From: Megamerina dolium
Taxonomy: Eukaryota; Arthropoda; Insecta; Diptera; Megamerinidae
Assembly: GCA_963854835.1 (NCBI GenBank)
Contig: OY978527.1
Span: 31,410,547-31,474,546 of the forward strand
Direction: 5' to 3'
Length of the DNA stretch: 64,000 nt
This document shows, piece after piece, positions 46,461 to 56,654 of this stretch (positions are counted from its first letter, which is position 1; every line of letters begins with the position of its first letter). A program made the translations under genes and the position numbers. Below the pieces are notes generated by a model, which ran no database searches, was not told the DNA's origin, and saw only the letters and a program-made list of their open reading frames with translations.

Positions 46461-46998
46461 CTAATATTCCCAAAAAAAAACACATACATCGTAAAACAAA
46501 TTTTAAGTGATAGTTGTCCGCGTGAATAGATATGAGCCTTAAAGGCTCAGTTATGTTTACATAGCAGTGTAGGCATAGCATAGCCCAGCACATCAAAACC
46601 ACAGATTTCACACAAATTTAATTAACCAGATTAATTATATGACATTACTCGAATACCCTGGAGGTGCAGCATGACTGTCATTGTCAACGACGAAAAATTG
46701 CAATGATTAAATCCGAGATAACTATGAAATTCCCCTAATAAAATCGAAATTTGTTAGAATTTTATCATTAATTCTGAGTTAATCGGAACAGTGACAAGTC
46801 TTCGATATTTTGTATGATCGCTGAATTGTCTCGAAGGCAAAAAATGCAAATGCAACTCTGTTGAACACGCTTTTGTTATGTAATACATTAAATTATAGGT
46901 AAATTTATTTTATTTATATTAAGGATAATTACTTTCATTTCTCTGCTAATTTTCGGCATTTTTATTTTGTTGTTGTTAACAATAATATGGCGATTGAT
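46461..46998. other. AT-rich spacer, nothing recognised
   Basis: No motif or repeat identified. Confidence 0.4.
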
Positions 46999-47399
46999 TT
47001 ATAGCCTAGACAGACGGCAGCCTAATTCCGGATTACCGAGTTAATTCGCATTAACTCGGGCATTAACTGCAGCTAATCCGCATTAACTCTATGAGTTAAT
47101 TCTCAAAATAAAAGAGGATTAGGGCAATTTGCGATGGCAACACTGTTGAAAATTGTCTATTGTGAATTTTTCTCCATCCATTTTACAAAATATTAGGTAT
47201 GTTCGCTTATAAAAACAACAGTTTTCCACATGAAAAACGTTGGCGAACAAATAAATCCAGCTGTCAATTACGAACGGTGAATGTCGATTTACAAGTTTCT
47301 GATAGTTTTCAGTTCACGTACTTCTTGTAGATTTTCTCATATCGAGAGTGACAGATGATAGAAATGGATAGTGATAGTAATATAAGTGAGCAGACCTAA

Positions 47400-48140
47400 G
47401 CAGTCAGTGCAGCATTCTCAGATTTGGAAAGAGAGTCGCGTCGAATGGGTCTCACGGTGGACGAGGGCAAGACGAAGTATTTAGTGTCAACAAACAAAGA
47501 GTCCCGGCGTCTTGGACAGCACGTCACTGTTGACAACTACGCTTTTGAAGTAGTAAGGGACTTTGTCTATCTTGGAACCAGCATTAACAGCAGTAATGAC
47601 GTCAGCTTGGAGATCATGCGTAGGATAACTCTTGCTAACAGGTGTTACTTTGGGCTGAGTAAGCAATTGAAAAGTCGAGCCCTCTCTCGAAGAACGAAAA
47701 CTACACTCTACAAGTCTCTCATCATGCCTGTCCTAACATATGGCGCTGAAGCCTGGACAATTTCCATCTCGGATGAGCGAATGCTTGGAGTTTTCGAGAG
47801 AAAGGTCCTACGCAGGATCTTTGGACCTATTTGCGTTAGTGGCGAGTACCGAATAAGGTACAACCATGAGCTGTACGAGCTATATGCCGATATTGACATA
47901 GTAAAGCGCATCAAAATCCAGCGGCTGCGCTGGCTAGGTCATGTCGAGCGAATGGAAGAACACGCTCCGGCTAAGAAGGTGTTATATTCGGAACTCGCTG
48001 GAGGACGACGCAGAAGAGGAAGACCAAACCTCCGGTGGAAAGACCAAGTACTGGAGAACCTGACGGCGCTTGGAATTTCTAACTGGCGCCAGCTAGCGAA
48101 GAACAGAGATGGCTGGCGAAGCATGTTATTTTCGGCCTAA
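47400..48140 (+). pseudogene. LINE reverse transcriptase C-terminal region, open
   Basis: One uninterrupted frame of ~246 codons from the insertion point to TAA at 48138-48140, covering the region after the catalytic YADD: MGLTVDEGKTKYLVSTNKES, YLGTSINSSNDVSLEIMRRI, LYKSLIMPVLTYGAEAW, RIRYNHELYELYADIDIV and the arginine-rich GGRRRRGRPNLRWKDQV. No promoter or start belongs to it; the truncated copy is not functional, but lack of any stop suggests recent arrival. Confidence 0.88.
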
Positions 48141-48188
48141 ATCGATATTCGGTTGTTATGGCCACATAAGTAAGTAAGTAAGTAAGTA
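47400..48188 (+). mobile_element. 5'-truncated LINE inserted in the MITE
   Basis: Flanked by AGACCTAA at 47392-47399 and 48189-48196. The 3' end is GGCCACATAAG followed by TAAG tetranucleotide repeats rather than poly-A. It is the same family as 24805-25978 but undamaged in its coding part. Confidence 0.92.
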
Positions 48189-48313
48189 AGACCTAATAAA
48201 ACAGCAATCAGGCGTTTAGTTAAACCGCAATACTGCCGTCTGTCAGGTTAATATTTTATTCGGATTAAGTGCGCCGGTAATCCGGAATAAGGCTGCCGTC
48301 TTCTAGGCTATTA

Positions 48314-48944
48314 CGGCCTTTCCACGATGACTTGTTTGGTGCGTTCATACAGCAATGCGTGTAAACGATGTAAAATTATACAATTTATATGGTTACACGA
48401 TTGTATGGATCTCACTATTGTGTGACCTTATCATTGCTACAACATAAATACTCAGGATCATGACAAACACGGGTATATCATCTCACAACCAATTATTTGC
48501 AATGCACATACTTCATCTTCCAGCTGCATAGGGACGTAGAATCATCGAAGAATTATATTGGCACATAAGTGTGATCAACTTCAACTACTAACCTAGCTGG
48601 GTAATATGTTTGATTTGAACCAAACCTTTGCTTTGATATGAACAGAAGTAAAAGATATATGAAATTAGTATTTAACACCGATTTTGAAAGTATATTTTTT
48701 CCATAGTGTGAAATGCTGATTTTTTTCTCAGATTATATACATTATATTGAATTTTCCAAAAATATCTTAGAACTAACAATAAATTTTCATAGTATAGTAT
48801 TTAACAGTTCACTTTTGCATTCATATCATTCATTACCAACCTCCCAATGCCAGTGCTTTAAGTAGTTATGGTATACGAAAAGAAGTAGCACAATACTTAA
48901 GTAATCGTGTAATGAATAAATTTATAATCTAAATTGATGTTTCT
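48314..48944. other. AT-rich spacer, nothing recognised
   Basis: May hold the 3' UTR of the minus-strand LINE that follows, but no poly-A tract marks it. Confidence 0.4.
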
Positions 48945-48949
48945 CTTCT

Positions 48950-50372
48950 GGCGGGTGTGTCCTTGATGCTGTAGTAGACGGGATGCTTGTTTAGGTTTGC
49001 TAAGTAGGATTCAGCAAGACGGGAAAGTTCTTCAGTTACATACGGGATATGCAAATCTCTGTGGAGGTTAACATTTTTGATATAATTCGCAGGAGTTTCG
49101 ATTGGGCTCTTTGCAGCTTTTCGACGTTCGAGGGTGAAGCACTACCCCAGAGTTAGATACCTTAGGCCCATATGGGCTTGATAATGACTTTGTAGTCTAG
49201 TTTGAGCTTGGAATGCCTGTTCGAAACTCGTTTATTTTGAGTTTTATCTGAGTAACTTTTGCACTTATATGCTTTGCCCAAGTAAGTCTGCGATCTAAAT
49301 GCATTCCTAGAGGGACAAGAACTCCTGCATAGAATAAATGTGACATGAACGCATTTGTATTCATTGGCTTTGATTCTCCAGCGATCAAGTCATTCTTGAA
49401 GCATGTTTACGTGTACTTTGAGAAGTTTTGTGCAAGATACCTTCATGCGAGACCTTATCGAATGCCTGAGTGATATCGAGAAAAACTGCGAAACAGTATT
49501 GCTTTTTTTCGAACGTTTCTTGTATAGTATTTACAATGCGATGAACTTGTTCGATAGTGCTGTGCTCTTCTCTAAAACCAAATTGTTTGACAACGTTTTT
49601 AATACGCTTTATTATCATATTTTCCAAGGGTTTTGAAAAAATTGATAGTAGACTAATTGGTCTGAAGGAAGGGACGTTTATTGGATCCTTTCCAGCTTTG
49701 GATATCATGGTAATTTTCCATGAGTAAGGAAAGAGTCCAGTGCGTATTATAAAGAGCATTTCATATATGCAAGAGATGCATTATGGTTATTGTTGGGGGC
49801 TCTTTTATCATTTGGGCTGTAATCAGATCGCGCCCTGGAGATTTTTTGGGATTGAGTTTTTGATGGCGTATATCAGCTCCTTTTTGGCAATCGTGATATC
49901 TTTGACGCTAGGAGTAGCATCAACCGCTGGTAGTGTACAGTTGGAACTAGCAGAATTATGGGTGAAAACTTGCTCCAAATGATTTGCAAATGCTATTCCC
50001 TTTTCTGCATCATTTCTTGCCCAGTCGCCGTTCGGAAGGCGTATTGGTGACTCCATTGCAATAGGTTTTTTTCGAGTTTTTAGCCGTTCACCATAGAGAA
50101 TGGCTTGAGGCTTCTGTATGACAAAGGGTCTCTACAAACTCGTTAAACTCTGCGGTTTTTACTGCTTGCGAAAGCAATTGAGTGAAATTGAAAATAGCGG
50201 AGTTTATTTCCTGCTCAGACTTTAGGGAAACCTTTATTTCAAGGTGTAAAGTTGTGAACATTTTATATTTAAGGCAGTCTGCATTCTTGTAATCGAAATT
50301 ACCCCTCACGTTTTTTTGATAGGAGTTTTCAGAAAAGATAGATATTATCGTGGGAGTGTGATCAGAGGACAA
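48950..50372 (-). pseudogene. LINE ORF2 reverse transcriptase region, deleted
   Basis: Fragments: SSDHTPTIISIF (50372, end of endonuclease), a linker, the RT entry block LFPYSWKITMISKAGKD and SFRPISLLSIFSKPLENMII (49759-49640), FGFREEHSTIEQVHRIV, AVFLDITQAFDKVSHEGIL (first catalytic Asp). The FADD-containing segment is deleted; sequence resumes with HLDRRLTWAKHISAKVTQIK (near 49280) and NVNLHRDLHIPYVTEELSRL (about 49070). Confidence 0.8.
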
Positions 50373-50548
50373 CTCTAGAGAGGAATACAGAAGAGCGTGT
50401 ACATTATTTAAACCTCTAGTAATGGCGAAGTCAATAAGATCTGGAATCTACCTTCTGTCGGATGGCCAGTATGTAAGCTTACCATTGGACAAGACGTTAA
50501 GACCTAGAGCATTTATCGCAGAGGAAAGTTTTCTTCCTTTGGGAGTTA

Positions 50549-50986
50549 TTAAACATGAGCCCCCATGTTTTGCATTAAAGTCTCCAACAGCAATGAACTT
50601 AACATCGAGAGTACTAAAGAACTTTTGTATTGCTGCTCATCTATATTAAACCTGGATAGGCAATAGATGGCTGATACTGTTAAGCCTTTGACATATTCTT
50701 CGAGCTGAATAGTCGTCGCTTGTAGATAATCGGTACAGTATCCTTGCATTGGGAAATGCTTTATTCTATTCTTGATTAGAATGGCTGTACCACCACGTGC
50801 TTTTCCACCAGGGTGTTTGGTATCGTAAACTTTCTGACCCTCTGTCTGGAAACAGTTTTTCTGAGTAAGGTGAGTTTCAGAAATTAACATCAAATCTATT
50901 GAGTTATCGTTGAGGAATAGTTTGAGCCAATTTTTGTTCTGACTTATGCCATTTGCGTTCCAGTGACAGATTTTCAGTGCGTTCAT
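50549..50986 (-). pseudogene. LINE ORF2 endonuclease domain
   Basis: Begins ALKICHWNANGISQNKNWLK after the ATG, with LMLISETHL (catalytic Glu of apurinic-like endonucleases), GGTAILIKNRIKH and a VSAIYC segment; a frame break near 50640 cuts it, though VGDFNAKHG- and PSDHTPTI-like motifs continue in other frames (about 50580 and 50360). It would nick the target DNA. Confidence 0.8.
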
Positions 50987-51288
50987 GGTTTTGCTAATGG
51001 AGATTGCAAAAGCATGTTCTGATTGCGTATCATGTCTTGTATCATACTTTGCATAGAGCGCATAAATTGCGTCATGTTTGCGATAAACACTTGTAATGAT
51101 TTTTCAAGATTACTGTTATCAGTTTTAGGGTTAACTAATGGGGTACCTTTGAGAATATTTGCGTAAGACATACTTGAGGGATGTGCTTCGTTGACAGAAA
51201 TTTCACGCAAAACTGTTGCGGGAGGAACAGTTTTAATTTGTTTTGGTTGGGGCGTGAATTTCTTAATGATATGAAACCAAAAGCCCAA
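50983..51288 (-). pseudogene. LINE ORF1 (gag-like) C-terminal part
   Basis: About 100 residues (KKFTPQPKQIKTVPPATVLR, MSYANILKGTPLV, a Met/Gln-rich MRSMQSMIQDMIRNQNML tail) ending in TGA. Jockey ORF1 proteins are RNA-binding gag-like proteins; the cysteine knuckles would lie upstream and are missing. The TGA overlaps the ORF2 ATG. Confidence 0.7.
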
Positions 51289-51344
51289 GGTATATTTTCA
51301 ACGGAAAATTATGTACACAATGTATATAAATGGCAGGTGAACAT

Positions 51345-51522
51345 TAGAAAGGATCTACTTATATTAGCCGGTTCCGAACGGCAGAACCCTTGTGACATCA
51401 CTTTAACTTAGTTTTGTAACAGAGCTCTTTTAAAAAGCACTTTTGGCAAATTGTTACTCCCGGTAAGATTGCCAATTCTTGCCGGCAGGTGGGTACCGTT
51501 CGAAAGAAAAATATTTTCGATA
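51345..51522 (-). mobile_element. SINE middle fragment
   Basis: Minus-strand body from TTTCGAACGGTACCCACCTG to TCTGCCGTTCGGAACCGGCT; both the head and the 3' tail are missing. It lies between the LINE and the inverted-arm structure. Confidence 0.7.
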
Positions 51523-51687
51523 TATACATATATATACATAACAATGTCGCCATGTAACACTGTGCGTGCATGCTTTTAATCACACTTACCATTTTCATGA
51601 TCAAATTTCATAATATATATGTTAGAAACTAAAAAAAAAAATTAATATACGTGAAGTATATTTTAATAAATAACTAAACACGATGAT

Positions 51688-51786
51688 AAAAAAAATAAAT
51701 ATGTGGCACTTCAAGCCCCAAAGGGCTCATTGGCCGAGCTTCTCTTCCATTACTGTTGGGCGTCTTAAATTTTGGACAGTATTAGA
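51688..51786 (-). mobile_element. SINE 3'-tail insertion in the left arm
   Basis: A 99-bp 5'-truncated SINE (TTCTAATACTGTC through GTGCCACATATTTATTTT on the minus strand) flanked by ACGATGAT at 51680-51687 and 51787-51794. The right arm (near 57370-57385) lacks it and shows the empty site. Confidence 0.85.
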
Positions 51787-51905
51787 ACGATGATAGTTTT
51801 GGTTAATTAAAAAAAAAACTAAACTTTCTTAGTTTATTCCTTATTTATTTATAAAAGTCTAAGCTGGTAACCCTGTATATATATAGAGCGATTAGCTGAC
51901 ACGCG

Positions 51906-52222
51906 AGTTACATACTATATGTAACAACTACAACATTATGATTCTCTAATTTATTTAACTACACTTGTAACAACAACAAACACTACAACTCTCTATTTAA
52001 TTACTCTCACTCTCACTTTCTTTATGCTAAGCCAAATAATATAAAACATATGTACATACTCGTATTAGACATAAGTAACAGTACTATTAAATATTTTAAT
52101 CTCTTTTAAATGTATATTAAAACTTGATAGAGTTAAGAAAATATTGTATTCTCAGTCTGAAGATCACCTTTGAATAAACAAGAAGCTAAAGCTACTTATC
52201 GGTAATTTTTAATTACATAACT
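51906..52222 (+). repeat. 5' LTR
   Basis: 317 bp from AGTTACATAC to TACATAACT, with short inverted ends AGTTA/TAACT. Contains TATAAAACAT (about 52041) and AATAAA (about 52173), plausible promoter and polyadenylation elements. Identical by eye to the 3' LTR once that LTR's MITE is removed. Confidence 0.95.
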
Positions 52223-52235
52223 GGCGCAGTCGAAA
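52223..52235 (+). other. Primer-binding site, serine-tRNA type
   Basis: GGCGCAGTCGAAA directly follows the LTR; with the last T it reads TGGCGCAGTCG, as in 17.6 and 297, which use the 3' end of tRNA-Ser to prime minus-strand synthesis. Confidence 0.75.
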
Positions 52236-52666
52236 GAAAAAGAACCGAATATAAGCAAAATTTTCAAAAAAAAAATGAAGAACTTTCATTAAAATAAATC
52301 GTAAAATATATACATAAGTGCAAAATAAGGAAAAACTAACCAACTTTTGTGAAACTATCTATAAAATTGAAAGTATATATATATGCAAACTTTTAACAAT
52401 AAATTATAAAAATTACAATAAATTATAAAAAAAAACTATATAAAGTGTAGTGGAGAAAAAAGTAATATCAACTTAAAAATACGTACATTCAAAATAAGTA
52501 AATGTACATGCAGAATTTTAATAACCTAAAAATTATTAAGGTTATGAACATTTCAACGTGGTCTTAGGAAATTTCCACTATTCGCGAAAACAAATTCAGT
52601 GACATAAAACAACAAAAGAAAAAAAAACCGTTGCATTCCGTTGCATTTCTCCCAACTCCACCAACA

Positions 52667-53611
52667 ATGGCACAAGCAAGTACAAATAGTGAGAGCTCTC
52701 TCCCGCCATTCCAACTTACAATGAACGACGTAATGAAGGACGCACACAGAATACGTGAGTTCAGTGGTGATGGAACATACGCCCTCTCATCGTTTTTGAG
52801 AGAAGTTGACGCTGTACTGTCGCTGCTGTACACAAACTCAGTGGCGTGTGAATACGTTTTTCGGAGGATAATACTAAACAAAATACAAGGTAAAGCACTA
52901 CATACGTTTAGAACATTGCCAGCAGATGCAGATTGGAAAGCAATTAAGGCGATCCTTATTCAAAACTTCGGCATTAAGGAATCGTATCACCAACTTTATC
53001 AGGAGGCATTTGCAGCTCGTAATATTAATATTACTAATTATTATACACTTTTGTTAGATATACTATCCAAATTAAATGAAAAATTTGAATACGATGTTAC
53101 CAAACCCTTAGAATTTAGCCCCTTATATACAGAAAAAATAATTTTACGTACGTTTTTGAATAATATTGATGCCAATTTAGCTTCTGTTATAATTAACAGA
53201 GAAGTAGATAGTTTAAGAGAAGCTTACCGCTTATTAGAAAGTGAAGGCCTGATTCGCATTAATAGTAGATTTGGTAATGGTGTGCAACAAAATGAACAGC
53301 CACATGCAAATCACAATAAAAGATATCAACAACATTTTAATAGACAACAACAACAATTAAATACAAATAATCAAAATTTCCAACAATATAATAATTTTAG
53401 GCAAAATAACAATTCTTGGCGCAATAAATATGCACCGCATTCAAACCAATTTAGATCACAAAATTCTAATGCATATCAGCGATATAATAGCACAAATTTT
53501 AGAAGAAATGTAGTGGAGCCAATGGATACAGATTATGTACAAGTCGATGAAGCTCAAAGAAACGAGGTGTCAAATTTTCATATGAGGGCCTCAAGGGAAC
53601 ACTTCCAATAG
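52667..53611 (+). CDS. Retrotransposon Gag
   Basis: 314 residues from the ATG at 52667 (context ACAATGG); upstream codons are open but lack an ATG. The capsid-like core includes REFSGDGTYALSSFLREVDA (about 28-47), KIQGKALHTFRTLPAD and WKAIKAILIQNFGIKESYHQ. The C-terminal third is Gln/Asn-rich with scattered Arg (QQHFNRQQQQLNTNN...) and has no CCHC knuckle, as in gypsy-group Gags; it would bind RNA through basic residues. Forms particles that package the element RNA. Ends at TAG 53609-53611, overlapping pol in the -1 frame. No damage seen. Confidence 0.88.
   Translation: MAQASTNSESSLPPFQLTMNDVMKDAHRIREFSGDGTYALSSFLREVDAVLSLLYTNSVACEYVFRRIILNKIQGKALHTFRTLPADADWKAIKAILIQNFGIKESYHQLYQEAFAARNINITNYYTLLLDILSKLNEKFEYDVTKPLEFSPLYTEKIILRTFLNNIDANLASVIINREVDSLREAYRLLESEGLIRINSRFGNGVQQNEQPHANHNKRYQQHFNRQQQQLNTNNQNFQQYNNFRQNNNSWRNKYAPHSNQFRSQNSNAYQRYNSTNFRRNVVEPMDTDYVQVDEAQRNEVSNFHMRASREHFQ
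53572..53578 (+). promoter_or_regulatory. Putative -1 ribosomal frameshift site
   Basis: A AAT TTT in the gag frame fits the X XXY YYZ slippery heptamer. Slipping back one base leads straight into the open pol frame (SYEGLKGTLPIVELNIKDDK). It is 31 nt before the gag stop. No downstream structure was tested. Confidence 0.6.
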
Positions 53612-56070
53612 TTGAATTAAATATAAAAGATGACAAAATTGTATGCTTAATAGATACTGGATCATCTACTTCACTTCTTAATGAAAATATTTTACCTTTT
53701 TATAAAAGAATTCCACTAAAAATTCCTTTGAGATTTAAATCTCTTAATAGCGAAACTAAAATATATTTCGAAATAATTACTGAATTACCAAAAGAATTTC
53801 ATAAATATGCAACAATGTCATGGAAGTTAACTAATTTTGAAGGGAAAAATTTTGACGCAATTATTGGACAAAATATATTAAAACCGCTTAAAGCCATTAT
53901 AAACATGGATAAAGAGAAAGTTACTATAAATAACTGTGAAATTGATTTTAAAAAACAATATCCCTATAAAATAGATGAAATTCACCAATTAGATAGTATT
54001 AATTTAAATGAAACAATTACAAAACATTTATATGAAAATTTAAATTGTGAGGAAGAAAATGCGTTAAAAAGTATATTACATAAATATCAAGATTTAATTT
54101 ACACTGAGGGCCAAAAGTTAACTAATACAAACATAATACAGCACGAAATAAAAACAGTTACTGATAGACCAATTTATTCAAAAATATATAGGTATCCACA
54201 AATACATGAAAAAGAAGTAAATAAACAAATAAAAGACATGCTAAAGCAAGGTATTATAAAAGACAGTAATTCCCCTTATAATAGTCCCCTCTGGATTGTA
54301 CCTAAAAAGACAGACATTAATGGAGAAAAAAAGTGGAGAATTGTTGTGGATTATCGGAAGTTAAACGAGATCACAACGGACGATAAATTCCCGATTCCAA
54401 ATATTGACAGTTTACTGGACAAACTTGGACGTGCACAATACTTTTCGACATTGGACTTGGCAAAAGGGTTTCACCAAATTCTTGTTAAAGAAGAAGACCG
54501 GTTGAAAACTGCCTTTTCCACACCCTACGGACATTATGAATACGTTCGGATGCCTTTTGGCTTGAAAAACGCTCCAGCAACGTTCCAAAGACTAATTAAT
54601 CGAATACTAAAAGACTTTATCAATAAAATATGCGTAGTATATTTAGATGATATACTCATATTTTCCACAAGTTTGAGCGAACATATTGAAAGTATTAAAA
54701 AAGTTATGTCAAAATTAAGAGAAGCAGAATTAAAAATACAAATAAATAAATGCAAATTTTTCTCTAAGGAAACTCTTTATTTAGGTCATGTGTTGACAAC
54801 CGAAGGCGTAAAGCCAAACCCCGCAAAAATTAAACATATATTGGGTCTAAAGATTCCAAAAACCATCAAACAAATTAAATCATTTTTGAGTATGTGTGGT
54901 TATTATAGAAAATTCATTAGAGATTTTGCGAATGTAGCATATCCAATGGTAAAATTTCTTAAGAAAGACGCTAAAATTAATGTAAACGATTCAAATTTTA
55001 TAAATTCATTCGAAAAGCTGAAACGAATCATTACGGAAGTCCCGGTACTTAAGTATCCTGATTTTAATAAACGTTTCGAGTTGACCACTGACGCAAGTTC
55101 TTTTGCAATAGGAGCAGTGCTGCAACAAGACAAGCACCCTATATGTTTTGCCAGCCGAACTTTGAGCGATCATGAGCGCAATTATTCCGTCACGGAAAAA
55201 GAGCTCTTAGCCATCGTTTGGGCTGTTGGCTATTTTCGACCATACTTGTACGGAGTTAAGTTTACCGTTTCCTCCGATCACCAGCCACTCAAGTGGTTGT
55301 ATACGAAAACGCAAGGCAAAGACGCAAGTCCAAGGCTTTACCGGTGGTTAATTAAACTAAGCGATTATAATATGAATATAGACTACATCAGAGGGAGAGA
55401 TAATCACGTAGCAGACTTCTTAAGCAGAATAAATTCTGATACCCACGAAATAAATTTAGGTAGTTTTAATAGCTTAAATTCTCTGTATAATAACGTAAAT
55501 GACGATGCAATGACAATCCATTCTCAACAAGAAGACTTAAATAATCATATTGGCATTCTAGATACAGTAGTTAACAGATTTCCGATACAAATTATATTAA
55601 CAAATACAAAAATAAAAGATTTTGAAATAAATAATGACAAGAAAAAAATATATATTAATTTAGAAGATCTTAATAGTGATTTAGAACAAAAATTGCGACA
55701 ACATATAACAAATGGAAAAATAGGAATTTACACAGATCTTGATGATAGTAAATATAATGTTTTACAAGAAAAAATAATAAAATTATATGAAAATGAACCA
55801 AATATAAAGTTTTTTAGGTGCTCTTACATGGCAAAAGATATGAATTCAGAAGATGAAACATTTAAACAAATTGACATGTACCACAGAAACGAGACAGGAC
55901 ACACTGGCATTAACGAAAATTATCAAGGACTGAAAAAATATATATATTACCCAAATTTAAAGGCTTTAATTCTAATTTCTAGTTTCTTACTTTTTCTCTC
56001 GGTATTCGTCAATTTAACGAGGGGGAAGTTACATACTATATGTAACAACTACAACATTATGATTCTCTAA
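53579..56070 (+). CDS. Retrotransposon Pol: protease, RT, RNase H, truncated integrase
   Basis: One uninterrupted -1 frame. Protease: LIDTGSSTSLL (53649-53681) and AIIGQNIL. RT: LWIVPKKTD, VVDYRKLNE, STLDLAKGFHQI (first Asp), MPFGLKNAPATFQRL and YLDDILIF (54643-54663). RNase H: TTDASSFAIGAVL, TEKELLAIVWA, SSDHQPLKW and DNHVADFLSRI (about 55410). A linker leads to the start of the integrase zinc region (YHRNETGHTGI with two histidines, 55880-55920). Then YYPNLKAL runs directly into a hydrophobic stretch (LILISSFLLFLSVFVN) and the stop at 56068, inside the 3' LTR. Integrase core and most of the env gene expected in this group are absent. RT and RNase H catalytic residues are all present. Confidence 0.88.
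56017..56026 (+). other. Polypurine tract
   Basis: ACGAGGGGGA lies immediately before the 3' LTR (AGTTAC at 56027) and would prime plus-strand synthesis. Confidence 0.75.
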
Positions 56071-56548
56071 TTTATTTAACTACACTTGTAACAACAACAA
56101 ACACTACAACTCTCTATTTAATTACTCTCACTCTCACTTTCTTTATGCTAAGCCAAATAATATAAAACATATGTACATACTCGTATTATGCTGCAACTAG
56201 CCACCGACGTAGCGTACGTACGTACCGCCCGTACGTAAGAACATACAAAATTGCATTGATTTTCTCCGCTCCGAGTAACGTCTACGTCACCGTCATACGG
56301 TGGTGAGTTTTCGTTAACACGACATTCCCATAAGATAGGTCGTGTCAGCTGACACGTTCTACGTTTTTACGTCGGTGGCTAGTTGCAGCATTAGACATAA
56401 GTAACAGTACTATTAAATATTTTAATCTCTTTTAAATGTATATTAAAACTTGATAGAGTTAAGAAAATATTGTATTCTCAGTCTGAAGATCACCTTTGAA
56501 TAAACAAGAAGCTAAAGCTACTTATCGGTAATTTTTAATTACATAACT
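56027..56548 (+). repeat. 3' LTR containing a MITE
   Basis: 522 bp = 317-bp LTR plus a 202-bp MITE and a 3-bp duplication. Flanked downstream by CGCG. The LTR parts show no difference from the 5' LTR. Confidence 0.95.
56189..56390. mobile_element. CAGCTG-palindrome MITE in the 3' LTR (TTA target duplication)
   Basis: Ends TGCTGCAACTAGCCACCGAC and its exact complement; TTA at 56186-56188 and 56391-56393. The sister 5' LTR has one TTA at 52065-52067, the empty site. The element contains the 14-bp palindrome GTGTCAGCTGACAC and a GTACGTACGTAC run. No coding capacity. Confidence 0.94.
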
Positions 56549-56654
56549 CGCGTTTACGTAAAAAATCAAATTGCTGTTGATTCTCTCCGCTACGGGCTAC
56601 GGGAACGTCACCATCATACGGTGGTGAGTTTTCGTTAACACGACATTCCCATAA

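Larger units (their letters stand above)
47002..48310 (+). mobile_element. TAGCC MITE, copy D, carrying a LINE
   Basis: Terminal TAGCCTAGACAGACGGCAG and its slightly damaged complement, flanked by TTA at 46999-47001 and 48311-48313. Removing 47400-48188 and one duplicated target leaves a ~510-bp MITE like copies A and C. Confidence 0.9.
48945..51290 (-). mobile_element. Jockey-type LINE, minus strand, 5'-truncated and deleted
   Basis: In minus-strand order: C-terminal part of ORF1, ORF2 endonuclease, N-terminal RT, then, after a deletion of the catalytic palm, the C-terminal RT blocks. It is a relative of the element at 44721-46109, probably another family member. Confidence 0.85.
51906..56548 (+). 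mobile_element. LTR retrotransposon of the Ty3/gypsy 17.6/297 type, young, internally deleted
   Basis: Two LTRs, a CGCG duplication (51902-51905, 56549-56552), a primer site, gag, an overlapping pol and a purine tract. Relatives of the gypsy, 17.6 and 297 group of Drosophila share the AGTTA...TAACT ends, the tRNA-Ser-like primer site and a gag without zinc knuckles. Integrase is cut after its zinc-binding start, so this copy cannot integrate on its own, although its RNA could be mobilised. Confidence 0.93.
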
